5,189 nucleotides of DNA from Candidatus Atribacter hydrocarboniphilus (GTDB taxonomy: Bacteria > Atribacterota > Atribacteria > Atribacterales > Atribacteraceae). The stretch spans positions 1 through 5,189 of the forward strand of contig DPKX01000099.1 of the NCBI GenBank assembly GCA_003542295.1, given 5' to 3'. Both the position numbers and the translations under genes were made by a program. A model generated the notes under the pieces. The model ran no database searches, was not told where the DNA came from, and saw only the letters and a program-made list of their open reading frames with translations. Of the stretch, positions 1 through 5,189 are shown in pieces (the first letter of the stretch is position 1; the number at the start of each line of letters is the position of its first letter).

Positions 1-1198
1 CAGCTATAGCTTGGGAAAGTGGTACTTGGAGTGCTTCTTCAAGATCACGACCTTCCGGTCCATCGAAGAAAAGCTTGGCACCGGCTAGGGTTTCAACGAT
101 GGTTGGAACAGCCGGATTAACTTTTATCAATTCAGCATTAGAAGCCATCGAAAGTCTTGATGCATGAGCTCGGCCATGAATTTGCCAATCGGTAACAATT
201 TCTTTACTAGTTAGCCAAAGAACTACCCATGCTGCTGCTTCTTTGTTTTTCGAATAATTAGCTACGCCCAATGACCAGCCACCCATACAAGCTGTGTTGG
301 GACGGGTGACATCCTGAGCTTTTATTGGGAACAATCCATATCCAACATTTCCTTTTACTTTGGAATCAACTGATTCTAGAGCTTGGGTAATTCCGCTGGC
401 TTCAATACCCATAGCTACTCGACCTTCTTGGGCTGCTCCATAATGTTCAAATTCTCCAAAGTTCCCGATATCCGGAGGTCCAAATTTAATAAGTTCTAGA
501 AGGAAGTTAAGGGAATCAACACCAGCTTGGCTATTAAGAACTGGCTTGAGATCGGTATCAAAAAGATCCCCACCTGCTGAGAATAACATTGGAACCCAAG
601 CTAAATTCATACTGTTACCACGACGTCCAGGGAATCCAAAACCATACATTTCTCCTGCTTTAAAAGTTTTTTCGGCAAATGCTTTCACATCGTCCCAGGT
701 CTGGATTTCTGCCATACCAAGATCTTGAGCTAAATCTTTCCGGAAATAGAAGACCCTTGAATCAGGTTGATAGGGGAACCAATAGATATCTTCTCCTGGA
801 TTCCATACGCTCCAAATGCCAGGTATAATATCATCAATTTCGGGATTAGGAAAACCTTCTTTACCGATGTAAGCATTCAACGGTTCTCCGAATGCTGTAT
901 ATTGACGGGACCATTCGGTACAAGGGTTAATAATATCATAGGTTTTAGCTCCTACGGCATCCATAAGTTGTTTTGAATTTAAATCATCATATGGTACTTG
1001 ATCAACAATTAACTTTATGCCGGTTTCTTTTTCTAAGCGTGGGACCAAGTCAGTAGCTAAATACTTGCTATCTTCAGTGGATACAATGGCAACTCGCAGG
1101 GTTACACCTTCAAAAGGTTTATTTTGGGCCAACACAAAATTAACTGAAACAAGAACCATTAAAGAAACGAATATTAGAATTCCCAAACTTTTTTTCAT
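1..1198 (-). CDS. ABC transporter extracellular (sugar) solute-binding protein, family 1, C-terminus cut by window edge
   Basis: This is the periplasmic binding component of an ABC importer, most likely for a sugar or oligosaccharide. It reads open from ATG at 1198-1196 to the window edge, giving 399 codons with no stop; family members are usually 400-450 residues, so only a short C-terminal piece should be missing. Residues 1-24 form a signal peptide (two lysines, a hydrophobic core, then VLA|QN) with no lipobox cysteine. The mature part has the family 1 pattern: PRLEKETGIKL (about 53-63), TYDII (86-90), YQPDSRVFYFRKDL (143-156), GGWSLGVANYSKNKEAAAW (306-324). Several tryptophans (96, 129, 132, 140, 168, 201) could stack on sugar rings. 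It is clearly paralogous to the SBP at 2468-3766. It lies 147 nt after the DeoR gene with no clear terminator between, so co-transcription is likely. The substrate cannot be read from sequence. Confidence 0.93.
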   Translation of the reverse strand, partial: MKKSLGILIFVSLMVLVSVNFVLAQNKPFEGVTLRVAIVSTEDSKYLATDLVPRLEKETGIKLIVDQVPYDDLNSKQLMDAVGAKTYDIINPCTEWSRQYTAFGEPLNAYIGKEGFPNPEIDDIIPGIWSVWNPGEDIYWFPYQPDSRVFYFRKDLAQDLGMAEIQTWDDVKAFAEKTFKAGEMYGFGFPGRRGNSMNLAWVPMLFSAGGDLFDTDLKPVLNSQAGVDSLNFLLELIKFGPPDIGNFGEFEHYGAAQEGRVAMGIEASGITQALESVDSKVKGNVGYGLFPIKAQDVTRPNTACMGGWSLGVANYSKNKEAAAWVVLWLTSKEIVTDWQIHGRAHASRLSMASNAELIKVNPAVPTIVETLAGAKLFFDGPEGRDLEEALQVPLSQAIA

Positions 1199-1204
1199 TT
1201 CTAA

Positions 1205-1211
1205 CCCTCCT
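1205..1211 (-). promoter_or_regulatory. Ribosome binding site of the second SBP gene
   Basis: AGGAGGG on the minus strand lies 6 nt before the ATG at 1198-1196. It supports that start, which also gives a canonical signal peptide beginning MKKSL. Confidence 0.85.
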
Positions 1212-1219
1212 ATTAATAG

Positions 1220-1291
1220 AATTAAAATATTAATTAAAAGTTTTTATTATTAGCTTACCTTTCTATACCTCCTTTCTTTAATATTTTAATT
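1220..1291 (-). repeat. 14-nt perfect AT-only inverted repeat enclosing an orphan SD sequence
   Basis: In the 147-nt gap between the DeoR gene and the second SBP gene, positions 1220-1233 and 1278-1291 are exact reverse complements (arm AATTAAAATATTAA), 44 nt apart. The interval contains a second full SD-like string, GAAAGGAGGT on the minus strand (1267-1276), with no usable start codon after it. The structure ends 8 nt before the real SBP SD at 1205-1211. It could be a weak RNA hairpin in the leader, a protein-binding site, or an accident of very AT-rich DNA. I see no strong promoter or GC-rich terminator in the gap. Confidence 0.4.
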
Positions 1292-1345
1292 ACTTTTTCT
1301 AATAAATACTTTTCATTTCTTCTGGTATATACGATGGTTCAAAAT

Positions 1346-2113
1346 TCATTCATAGAGAACTTGAATTCCCCTTTTTTCAAATTCAGTAACAATTGCAAAG
1401 TGGATTCCTTTACCAGTAATAAAAATATTCAAAACATCAAGAGGTGATAAAAACGCAAATGAAGGCTTACCAATTTTTTCATGATGAGCCACCAAAATAA
1501 CCTCTTTTGCTGCTTTAATCATATTTCTTTTAACATTAATTTCATATGAATTAGGATTCATTATTCCTTTTTCAAAATCTACACCACCGCAGGATAAAAA
1601 AAGCTTATCAACATGTATATGAGAAAAGAATTCCTCAGCATAAAAGCCAGAACAACCCTTAACCGCTTCTTTATAAGTTCCTCCTGAGAAAATTAATTCA
1701 ATTTCTGGAATTCCACCCAAAACATTCGCTATATTAATTGCATTGGTTATGGCTGTAATTCTTTTTTTATTAATTGCTAAATTTTTGGCGATCTGATGAA
1801 TAGTTGTTCCAATGTCTAAAATTATTGATTCTCCATCTTTAACAATCCCCGCTCCAATTCTTCCAATCTCCTCTTTTTCAAGTTTAAAAGAATTTTCTCT
1901 CTTTTTATAAGGTATGTCATATCCAAACGAATTAAAATTAAGAATCGCTCCACCGTGAATTTTTTGGATTAATCCTTCTTTTTCCAGTTTTTCAAGATCA
2001 CGGCGGATAGTATTTTTGGAAACTTTAAAAAACTTACTTAAATCAGTTACCTGAATTTCACCTTTTTCTTGCAGTAATTTTATGAGAGTATCTTTGCGTT
2101 TAAAGTGGGACAT
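1346..2113 (-). CDS. DeoR/GlpR-family transcriptional repressor of carbohydrate metabolism
   Basis: This cytoplasmic DNA-binding regulator has 255 residues, typical for the family. Residues 5-57 form the DeoR-type winged helix-turn-helix: VTDLSKFFKVSKNTIRRDLE (22-41), then GLIQKIHGGA (47-56), which matches the family signature closely. From about residue 80 comes the DeoR C-terminal sensor domain, with the phosphosugar-binding DIGTT loop (100-104), TNAINIANVL (123-132), FSGG (142-145) and LFLSCGGVDFEKGI (171-184). Family members usually repress sugar-uptake and catabolic genes and release DNA on binding a sugar phosphate. Oddities: the usual 'AD-x-SK-x-G' segment is AHHEKIG (209-215), and the usual 'ITD' is ITG (232-234), so the ligand pocket may differ. 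By eye the gene is more AT- and lysine-rich than the neighbouring transporter genes. It is first in its transcription unit, followed by an SBP gene. The ATG at 2113 is supported by an SD and by the family N-terminus. Confidence 0.95.
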   Translation of the reverse strand: MSHFKRKDTLIKLLQEKGEIQVTDLSKFFKVSKNTIRRDLEKLEKEGLIQKIHGGAILNFNSFGYDIPYKKRENSFKLEKEEIGRIGAGIVKDGESIILDIGTTIHQIAKNLAINKKRITAITNAINIANVLGGIPEIELIFSGGTYKEAVKGCSGFYAEEFFSHIHVDKLFLSCGGVDFEKGIMNPNSYEINVKRNMIKAAKEVILVAHHEKIGKPSFAFLSPLDVLNIFITGKGIHFAIVTEFEKRGIQVLYE

Positions 2114-2115
2114 TA

Positions 2116-2152
2116 TGTAACTATCACCTTTTTAAAAATACAATTAGTTACA
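2116..2152 (-). promoter_or_regulatory. Perfect 8-nt inverted repeat over the DeoR-gene leader, candidate autoregulatory operator
   Basis: TGTAACTA (minus strand 2152-2145) and TAGTTACA (2123-2116) are exact reverse complements separated by 21 nt. The repeat lies just downstream of the predicted promoter, ends 2 nt before the start codon and brackets the SD. DeoR-family repressors commonly bind inverted or direct repeats at their own promoters, so an operator acting as a block to transcription is the simplest reading. A hairpin presenting the SD in its loop is the alternative. I did not see a clear second copy ahead of either SBP gene or the URO-D gene. Confidence 0.45.
2123..2129 (-). promoter_or_regulatory. 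Ribosome binding site of the DeoR-family gene
   Basis: AGGTGAT on the minus strand matches the downstream half of the SD consensus (AGGAGGTGAT) and lies 9 nt before the ATG at 2113-2111. It falls within the span of the inverted repeat at 2116-2152, mostly in the region between the arms. Confidence 0.75.
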
Positions 2153-2162
2153 ATTTAATATC

Positions 2163-2193
2163 ATTATATACCAAAGGAGGATTGGATTTTCAA
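2163..2193 (-). promoter_or_regulatory. Probable sigma70-type promoter of the DeoR-family gene
   Basis: On the minus strand TTGAAA (2193-2188) is followed after 17 nt by TATATA (2170-2165), directly preceded by TGG, an extended -10 motif. An overlapping exact TATAAT (2168-2163) lies at 19-nt spacing. Transcription would start near 2157, leaving a leader of roughly 43 nt that contains the inverted repeat and the SD. Hexamers of this kind are easy to find in AT-rich DNA, but the position just upstream of an isolated first gene supports the call. Confidence 0.5.
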
Positions 2194-2414
2194 TTTTATA
2201 AGGAGATTTAAAAAATTATAAATTTATTATTCGTATCTTTTTGATAATAAATTCGAGACAAAAAAAATACTAAAAAATTAAAATTTATTAAGATTTATAA
2301 CGTGTTCTATTATGAATTAACAAAAAAAAGGAATTAATTATACTCTTATTTTAAAAAAATCGAAAGAAATCATCTTTCTGTAATTGAATAAGAAATCAAG
2401 TAAGATTTAAGTAA

Positions 2415-2460
2415 ATTATACTGGGATAGATGGCAAGTAAACAATCCATCCCAGTATAAT
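2415..2460 (-). terminator. Hairpin at the end of the permease/URO-D/SBP operon
   Basis: Positions 2415-2427 and 2448-2460 are exact 13-nt reverse complements (arm ATTATACTGGGAT). After one A/C mismatch, three more pairs can form, leaving a loop of about 12 nt. The hairpin starts 7 nt after the SBP stop codon. The following minus-strand sequence, TTTACTTAAATC, is only a weak U-tract, so this may be an imperfect intrinsic terminator or a 3'-end hairpin that stabilises mRNA. No T-run follows on the plus strand, so it is assigned to minus-strand transcription. Confidence 0.6.
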
Positions 2461-2467
2461 TGGGGTG

Positions 2468-3766
2468 TTATTCTTTGTAATACCCTGCTTTATCCATAAT
2501 TTCGTAAATTTTTGTATTCAATTCATCAAAAGACTGCAGCGCAGTTGCCTCGCCCATTACCGCTTTTTGAATTGCTAAAGTAAAGTAATCCTGGATTTCA
2601 GCCCATTCAACTATCTTGCTGCTATTTGCATAATTTGCTACTCTTAGCGATTCCAAGAAGGTAGAAATATATTCTTGTTGACGTATTTCTGGATCACTAA
2701 GAGTGGAAATTCGAACCGGTGTAGAAGATGATCCAGGAGTTAATGCCATTTTCTTTTCAATTTCAGTTGAAGCCAGGAATTGAATCAATTCCCAAGCTGC
2801 TTCTTTGTTTTTACTTGAAACTGGAATAGCCAATGACCAACCACCAATGGCTGCCGACATTTTACCGCCCTTAGGATATGGCATGGGGAAATATCCAATT
2901 TTCCCTACTACTTTTGAGAGTTTGGGATCATCCATTTGCCCGGCAAAAACTGAGGGTTGAACCGACATAGCAGATATGCCCTGAAGGGCATTATTGAATA
3001 ATTCATCCCAAAGCCGGCTTTCGATTCCAGGAGGGGCAAATTTTTTCAATGAAACATAATAATCGAGGGACTCAACTGCATTGGGACTATTAATGATTGG
3101 TTTATGGCCTTTATCAAAAAGGCTGCCATCATTTGACCAAATCCAAGGAAGCAATTCTACCAGGGCAACAATTGTACGAGCTGGAGAAAAATCCCATCCA
3201 TAAATATTTTCCTGGGTATTGGTTAATTTTTCCGCGGCCATTTGAAATTCATCCCAGTAACGAGGAGTAAATGTGAAGCCAGCATTTTCAAAAAGGTCTT
3301 TTCGGTAAAATACCATTCGACAATCTGGCTGGAATGGTAAAGCAACTAATTTCCCATTAAAATTCCAATATTCCATGAGTTGAGCGGGGTAATCTTCAAT
3401 GGGGAAATTGGTTTTTTCCACGTATGGTGATAAATCTTCCAACCAATCAGAACCAGCAAATTCAGCTAACCAGGGGTTATCAAAGCTAATGATATCATAG
3501 GTTCCCATTCCAGCAGCCATGTCAGTTACTTGTTTCTCGTGAATGGTATCGAATGGTAATGGTTCCCAAACTACCTTTATTCCAGTAAGTTGTTCGAATT
3601 CAGGGAGCATCGCAATGGCAGCATCAGCCCATGCAGCATTTAAAGATGTAATGGTTATAGTGGTTCCAGCATAAGGTTTGTCTTGAGCAAATACACCAAA
3701 ACTCAAAATCATGGTTAGTATTGTACACATGAGTATAAAAAACAAAAATTTTCTCGATAGATTCAT
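2468..3766 (-). CDS. ABC transporter extracellular (sugar) solute-binding protein, family 1, complete
   Basis: This periplasmic ligand-capture protein of an ABC sugar importer has 432 residues, normal for family 1 SBPs. Residues 1-27 form a signal peptide (MNLSRK, hydrophobic 7-24, cleavage at VFA|QD). A cysteine at 14 sits inside the hydrophobic core without lipobox context, so the mature protein should be free in a periplasm. Family landmarks are MLPEFEQLTGIKVVWE (53-68), GTYDIISFDNPWLAEF (88-103), PFQPDCRMVFYRKDLFENAGF (split around 144-164), GGWSLAIPVSSKNKEAAW (308-325) and STPVR (348-352). Tryptophans at 99, 208, 210 and 310 are plausible sugar-stacking residues. The PFQPDCR, GGWSL and NKEAAW blocks align with the second SBP, showing common ancestry with substantial divergence. 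It lies 80 nt after the URO-D gene and is the last gene before a terminator-like hairpin, so it probably works with the permeases upstream. The exact sugar is unknown. Confidence 0.96.
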   Translation of the reverse strand: MNLSRKFLFFILMCTILTMILSFGVFAQDKPYAGTTITITSLNAAWADAAIAMLPEFEQLTGIKVVWEPLPFDTIHEKQVTDMAAGMGTYDIISFDNPWLAEFAGSDWLEDLSPYVEKTNFPIEDYPAQLMEYWNFNGKLVALPFQPDCRMVFYRKDLFENAGFTFTPRYWDEFQMAAEKLTNTQENIYGWDFSPARTIVALVELLPWIWSNDGSLFDKGHKPIINSPNAVESLDYYVSLKKFAPPGIESRLWDELFNNALQGISAMSVQPSVFAGQMDDPKLSKVVGKIGYFPMPYPKGGKMSAAIGGWSLAIPVSSKNKEAAWELIQFLASTEIEKKMALTPGSSSTPVRISTLSDPEIRQQEYISTFLESLRVANYANSSKIVEWAEIQDYFTLAIQKAVMGEATALQSFDELNTKIYEIMDKAGYYKE

Positions 3767-3774
3767 TATTATAT

Positions 3775-3780
3775 CCTCCT
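3775..3780 (-). promoter_or_regulatory. Ribosome binding site of the complete SBP gene
   Basis: AGGAGG on the minus strand lies 8 nt before the ATG at 3766-3764. It confirms the start that gives a full signal peptide. Confidence 0.85.
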
Positions 3781-3793
3781 CTTTTCTGATGCT

Positions 3794-3817
3794 TTATTTT
3801 GTCTTATTAACCCTCAT
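3794..3817 (-). other. Possible 7-codon mini-ORF (MRVNKTK) with its own SD
   Basis: In the 80-nt gap between the URO-D and SBP genes an ATG (3817-3815) opens seven codons, ending in TAA (3796-3794). AGGGGGTGAT (minus strand 3836-3827), one mismatch from the ideal SD, lies 9 nt upstream. The peptide has no recognisable leader features, such as a run of regulatory codons or a hydrophobic segment. It may be a translated coupling or leader peptide, a relic of a longer gene, or chance. Confidence 0.2.
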
Positions 3818-3846
3818 TCCTTTTTTATCACCCCCTGTTTATGTCT

Positions 3847-5094
3847 TCATATTGAGATTGGATAAACACCAAATTTTTTCACTGAATCGACCATAGTTAA
3901 AAAGGATTGATAATTGACCCCACTATGGATACAATTGCTTGACGCAAAAATATGGCCACCACCCGGTGAAGCTTTTTTTAGAACATCCAAGACTTCTTCC
4001 AATACTTTTTCCTGAGAATCTCCGGTAATTGCTCCCGCACAATCGATATTTCCAACCAGGGTAAGACGATTACCATACTTTGCCTTCAATTTTGCTATAT
4101 CCATGCCAGCTGGAGGTTCGATGCTGTGTAATCCGTCAATTCCTATTTCATCAACTAAAATATCCATAAGAGGTATGACATTCCCATCGAGATGCTTAAT
4201 ATATGGAACCTCATATTTATGGCATTCATCCACAATCATCTTTAAATACGGAGCTACAAAAGTTCGGAAAGTTGATGGGGAAACCAATGGTCCAACATTA
4301 TAACAAAAATCCGTACCACCAACTACGCCATCTACTCCAATTTCTAATTGAGCCCTCAATAGCTCTATGGTTCCAAGAGTAGTTAATTCCATATATTTTT
4401 TAGCTAAATTAGGTCGATCCATCATCAATAATAAAAACATTTCCAAAAACGGTTGAAAGGTTGGAAAGGCTACGTCAGCATTTCCGCATATAAATAAATC
4501 ACCTTGAATAGACAGATCACTTGTAACGGCTAATCTTAATCCATCCAATCCATCTTGGATTGGCTCATTCTCTTCAACTCCAATTGGTGCTGTTTCGAGA
4601 TATTTTATATATCTTTCTAATTCCTGGATCCCATTCGAACGAATGCTGTCTTGAATATTTAAACAACTATTAGATAAAGGGCTATATTTTTCTATCGACC
4701 AAAATCCCCATTCTGGATTGGTAACTCGAAATACATTTGGCTCAAATTCTTCAATAACGACATTAAAAAGATAATTGGGAGCTATAAAATCATTCAGAGC
4801 CATATAAACCGGTGTTAAATATTCAGTAGGCCGGATCCAAATCATATCAAAACCGATTTTTGCGTAAGCTTCTAACATTCCAACAATATTCCGGTTAATG
4901 AGTTGTCTTCTTACATCCCTTCCTTGCAGGTTAGCTCGCAGTGCCGCGGCTTTTTGCTCTCCGGATACAGTGCCTTCAATCTTTCTCCCTAAAACCTGAG
5001 ATAGGATTGGGTTAGTAACAGTTAATTCAAATATCGGTACTCGGTCAGGTTCTTGATGGTTAAATGCCATCCTAACTCTTTCTTTTGCGTTCAC
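3847..5094 (-). CDS. Uroporphyrinogen decarboxylase-fold protein, MtaA/CmuA-like (putative methyltransferase-type enzyme)
   Basis: This cytoplasmic TIM-barrel protein of the URO-D superfamily has 415 residues, longer than HemE (about 350). Typical features are MNAKERVRMAFNHQEPDRVP (1-20), GFDMIWIRP (81-89), GVDGVVGGTDF (253-263), GPLVSPSTFRTFVAPYLK (268-285), KHLDGN (300-305), IDGLHSIEPPAGMDIAKLK (319-337), LTLVGNID (344-351) and GGGHIFASSNCIHSGVN (378-394). The HemE N-terminal substrate-binding signature (RQAGR-like) is absent, so haem synthesis is unlikely. MtaA/CmuA-type methyltransferases bind zinc through His-x-Cys plus a distant Cys; here the matching residues appear to be H301, D303 and C388, a His-x-Asp...Cys variant. 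It lies between a sugar permease and an SBP in one operon, suggesting action on the imported compound or a derivative. Methyl transfer or demethylation is possible but unproven; no corrinoid protein is visible. The GTG start is supported by SD and family alignment; ATG at 5070-5068 would cut conserved residues. Confidence 0.9.
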   Translation of the reverse strand: MNAKERVRMAFNHQEPDRVPIFELTVTNPILSQVLGRKIEGTVSGEQKAAALRANLQGRDVRRQLINRNIVGMLEAYAKIGFDMIWIRPTEYLTPVYMALNDFIAPNYLFNVVIEEFEPNVFRVTNPEWGFWSIEKYSPLSNSCLNIQDSIRSNGIQELERYIKYLETAPIGVEENEPIQDGLDGLRLAVTSDLSIQGDLFICGNADVAFPTFQPFLEMFLLLMMDRPNLAKKYMELTTLGTIELLRAQLEIGVDGVVGGTDFCYNVGPLVSPSTFRTFVAPYLKMIVDECHKYEVPYIKHLDGNVIPLMDILVDEIGIDGLHSIEPPAGMDIAKLKAKYGNRLTLVGNIDCAGAITGDSQEKVLEEVLDVLKKASPGGGHIFASSNCIHSGVNYQSFLTMVDSVKKFGVYPISI

Positions 5095-5103
5095 AAAAAA
5101 TTT

Positions 5104-5109
5104 CCTCCT
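5104..5109 (-). promoter_or_regulatory. Ribosome binding site deciding the GTG start of the URO-D-family gene
   Basis: AGGAGG on the minus strand (within GAGGAGGAAA, 5110-5101) lies 9 nt before GTG at 5094-5092. It supports GTG over the in-frame ATG 24 nt further in. It falls within the 21-nt gap after the permease stop, consistent with translational coupling. Confidence 0.8.
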
Positions 5110-5115
5110 CTTTTT

Positions 5116-5189
5116 CTATTTCACTGCACCAAGAGTAAGACCACGAATAATATACTTTTGAGCTAAAATAGCCAGAAGTATGGTAGGAG
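5116..5189 (-). CDS. Carbohydrate ABC transporter permease (MalG type), C-terminal fragment
   Basis: Only the last 23 codons and the TAG stop (5118-5116) are in the window; the rest lies beyond the right edge. They read PTILLAILAQKYIIRGLTLG followed by AVK. The ending 'QKY(I/F)(I/V)xGLTxGAVK' is characteristic of the inner-membrane MalG-like permease of CUT1 sugar importers, whose C-terminus usually reads GLTAGAVKG. The hydrophobic start would be the end of the last membrane helix. The stop is 21 nt before the URO-D start, so the genes are very likely co-transcribed, and the permease should partner the SBP at 2468-3766. No ORF caller would report so short a fragment; the call rests on the C-terminal motif and position. 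Confidence 0.82.
   Translation of the reverse strand, partial: PTILLAILAQKYIIRGLTLGAVK

Larger units (their letters stand above)
2114..2467. other. AT-rich intergenic region between the two transcription units
   Basis: This 354-bp stretch has no convincing gene on either strand; frames close after a few codons. Its DeoR-proximal end holds the operator-like repeat and promoter, and its SBP-proximal end the terminator-like hairpin. Between them (about 2194-2414) is very AT-rich sequence with A- and T-runs. The only structure seen there is a 10-bp all-AT inverted repeat, 2221-2230 with 2244-2253 (13-nt loop), followed on the minus strand by TATAATTTTTT. That could be a weak extra hairpin with a T-tract, but an all-AT stem is poor support. 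No recognisable pseudogene remnant was found. Confidence 0.7.

Noticed and set aside
546..1253. Three plus-strand ORFs of 60-78 codons at 546-728, 767-976 and 1017-1253
   Set aside because: The first two lie wholly antisense to the clearly coding SBP gene at 1-1198 and the third mostly so, running on into the intergenic gap. They have no family resemblance or good SD; they are shadow frames.
2171..2205. Plus-strand SD-like strings AAAGGAGG (2173-2180) and AAGGAG near 2200
   Set aside because: No ATG or GTG follows at usable distance and the frames close at once. The first is simply the spacer of the predicted minus-strand promoter.
2311..2345. A-rich run followed by GGAATTAATTATAC on the plus strand as a plus-strand gene start
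   Set aside because: The nearby ATG (ATGAATTAA) closes after two codons and nothing longer follows.
3725..3727. Cysteine 14 of the complete SBP as a lipoprotein cysteine
   Set aside because: It is preceded by FILM, not a lipobox ([LVI][AST][GA]C). It sits mid-helix, and a clear VFA|QD cleavage site follows.
3768..3773. Minus-strand TATAAT just before the SBP start codon
   Set aside because: It lies between the SD and the ATG and has no -35-like hexamer at proper spacing, so a promoter there would give a leaderless message despite a strong SD.
3711..3896. Plus-strand ORF of 61 codons across the SBP/URO-D junction
   Set aside because: It overlaps the signal-peptide end of one gene and the C-terminus of the other. 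Its hydrophobic look comes from antisense T-rich intergenic DNA, and it has no SD.
4103..4303. Plus-strand ORF of 66 codons
   Set aside because: It is fully antisense to the conserved catalytic part of the URO-D-family gene, with no independent support.
3847..5094. Annotation as HemE, uroporphyrinogen decarboxylase of haem synthesis
   Set aside because: The fold matches, but the N-terminal HemE signature is missing, the protein is longer, and the operon is for sugar transport.

Overview
The window is a piece of an accessory carbohydrate-uptake locus with every real gene on the minus strand, so it reads from high to low coordinates. AT-rich DNA, strong Shine-Dalgarno (SD) sites and two solute-binding proteins (SBPs) with plain signal peptides and no lipobox cysteine suggest a diderm anaerobic fermenter. 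Atribacterota, Thermotogota or a similar lineage would fit, but the sequence does not settle the phylum.

Layout in transcription order. (1) 5189-5116: the last 23 codons of a MalG-type sugar ABC transporter permease. (2) 5094-3847: a uroporphyrinogen-decarboxylase-fold (URO-D family) protein of the MtaA/CmuA-like branch, not HemE, starting at GTG 21 nt after the permease. (3) 3766-2468: a complete family 1 SBP, 80 nt downstream of the URO-D gene. A hairpin at 2460-2415 probably ends this operon. (4) 2467-2114: a 354-bp very AT-rich spacer holding that hairpin, a sigma70-like promoter and a perfect inverted repeat around the SD of the next gene. (5) 2113-1346: a DeoR-family repressor. (6) 1198-1: a second SBP, paralogous to the first, whose C-terminus lies beyond the window edge.

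Interpretation: two related ABC sugar importers abut here. The first unit (permease, URO-D protein, SBP) ends at the hairpin. The second starts with its probable regulator and continues through the second SBP, presumably into permeases outside the window. DeoR-family repressors usually sense phosphorylated sugars, so this one probably controls the second unit and perhaps both. The most intriguing part is the URO-D-fold enzyme inside a sugar-transport operon. Its relatives move methyl groups between substrates, corrinoid proteins and thiols, or have no known function, and its putative metal site is a His-x-Asp...Cys variant. No tRNA, rRNA, CRISPR array, insertion sequence or phage gene was seen.
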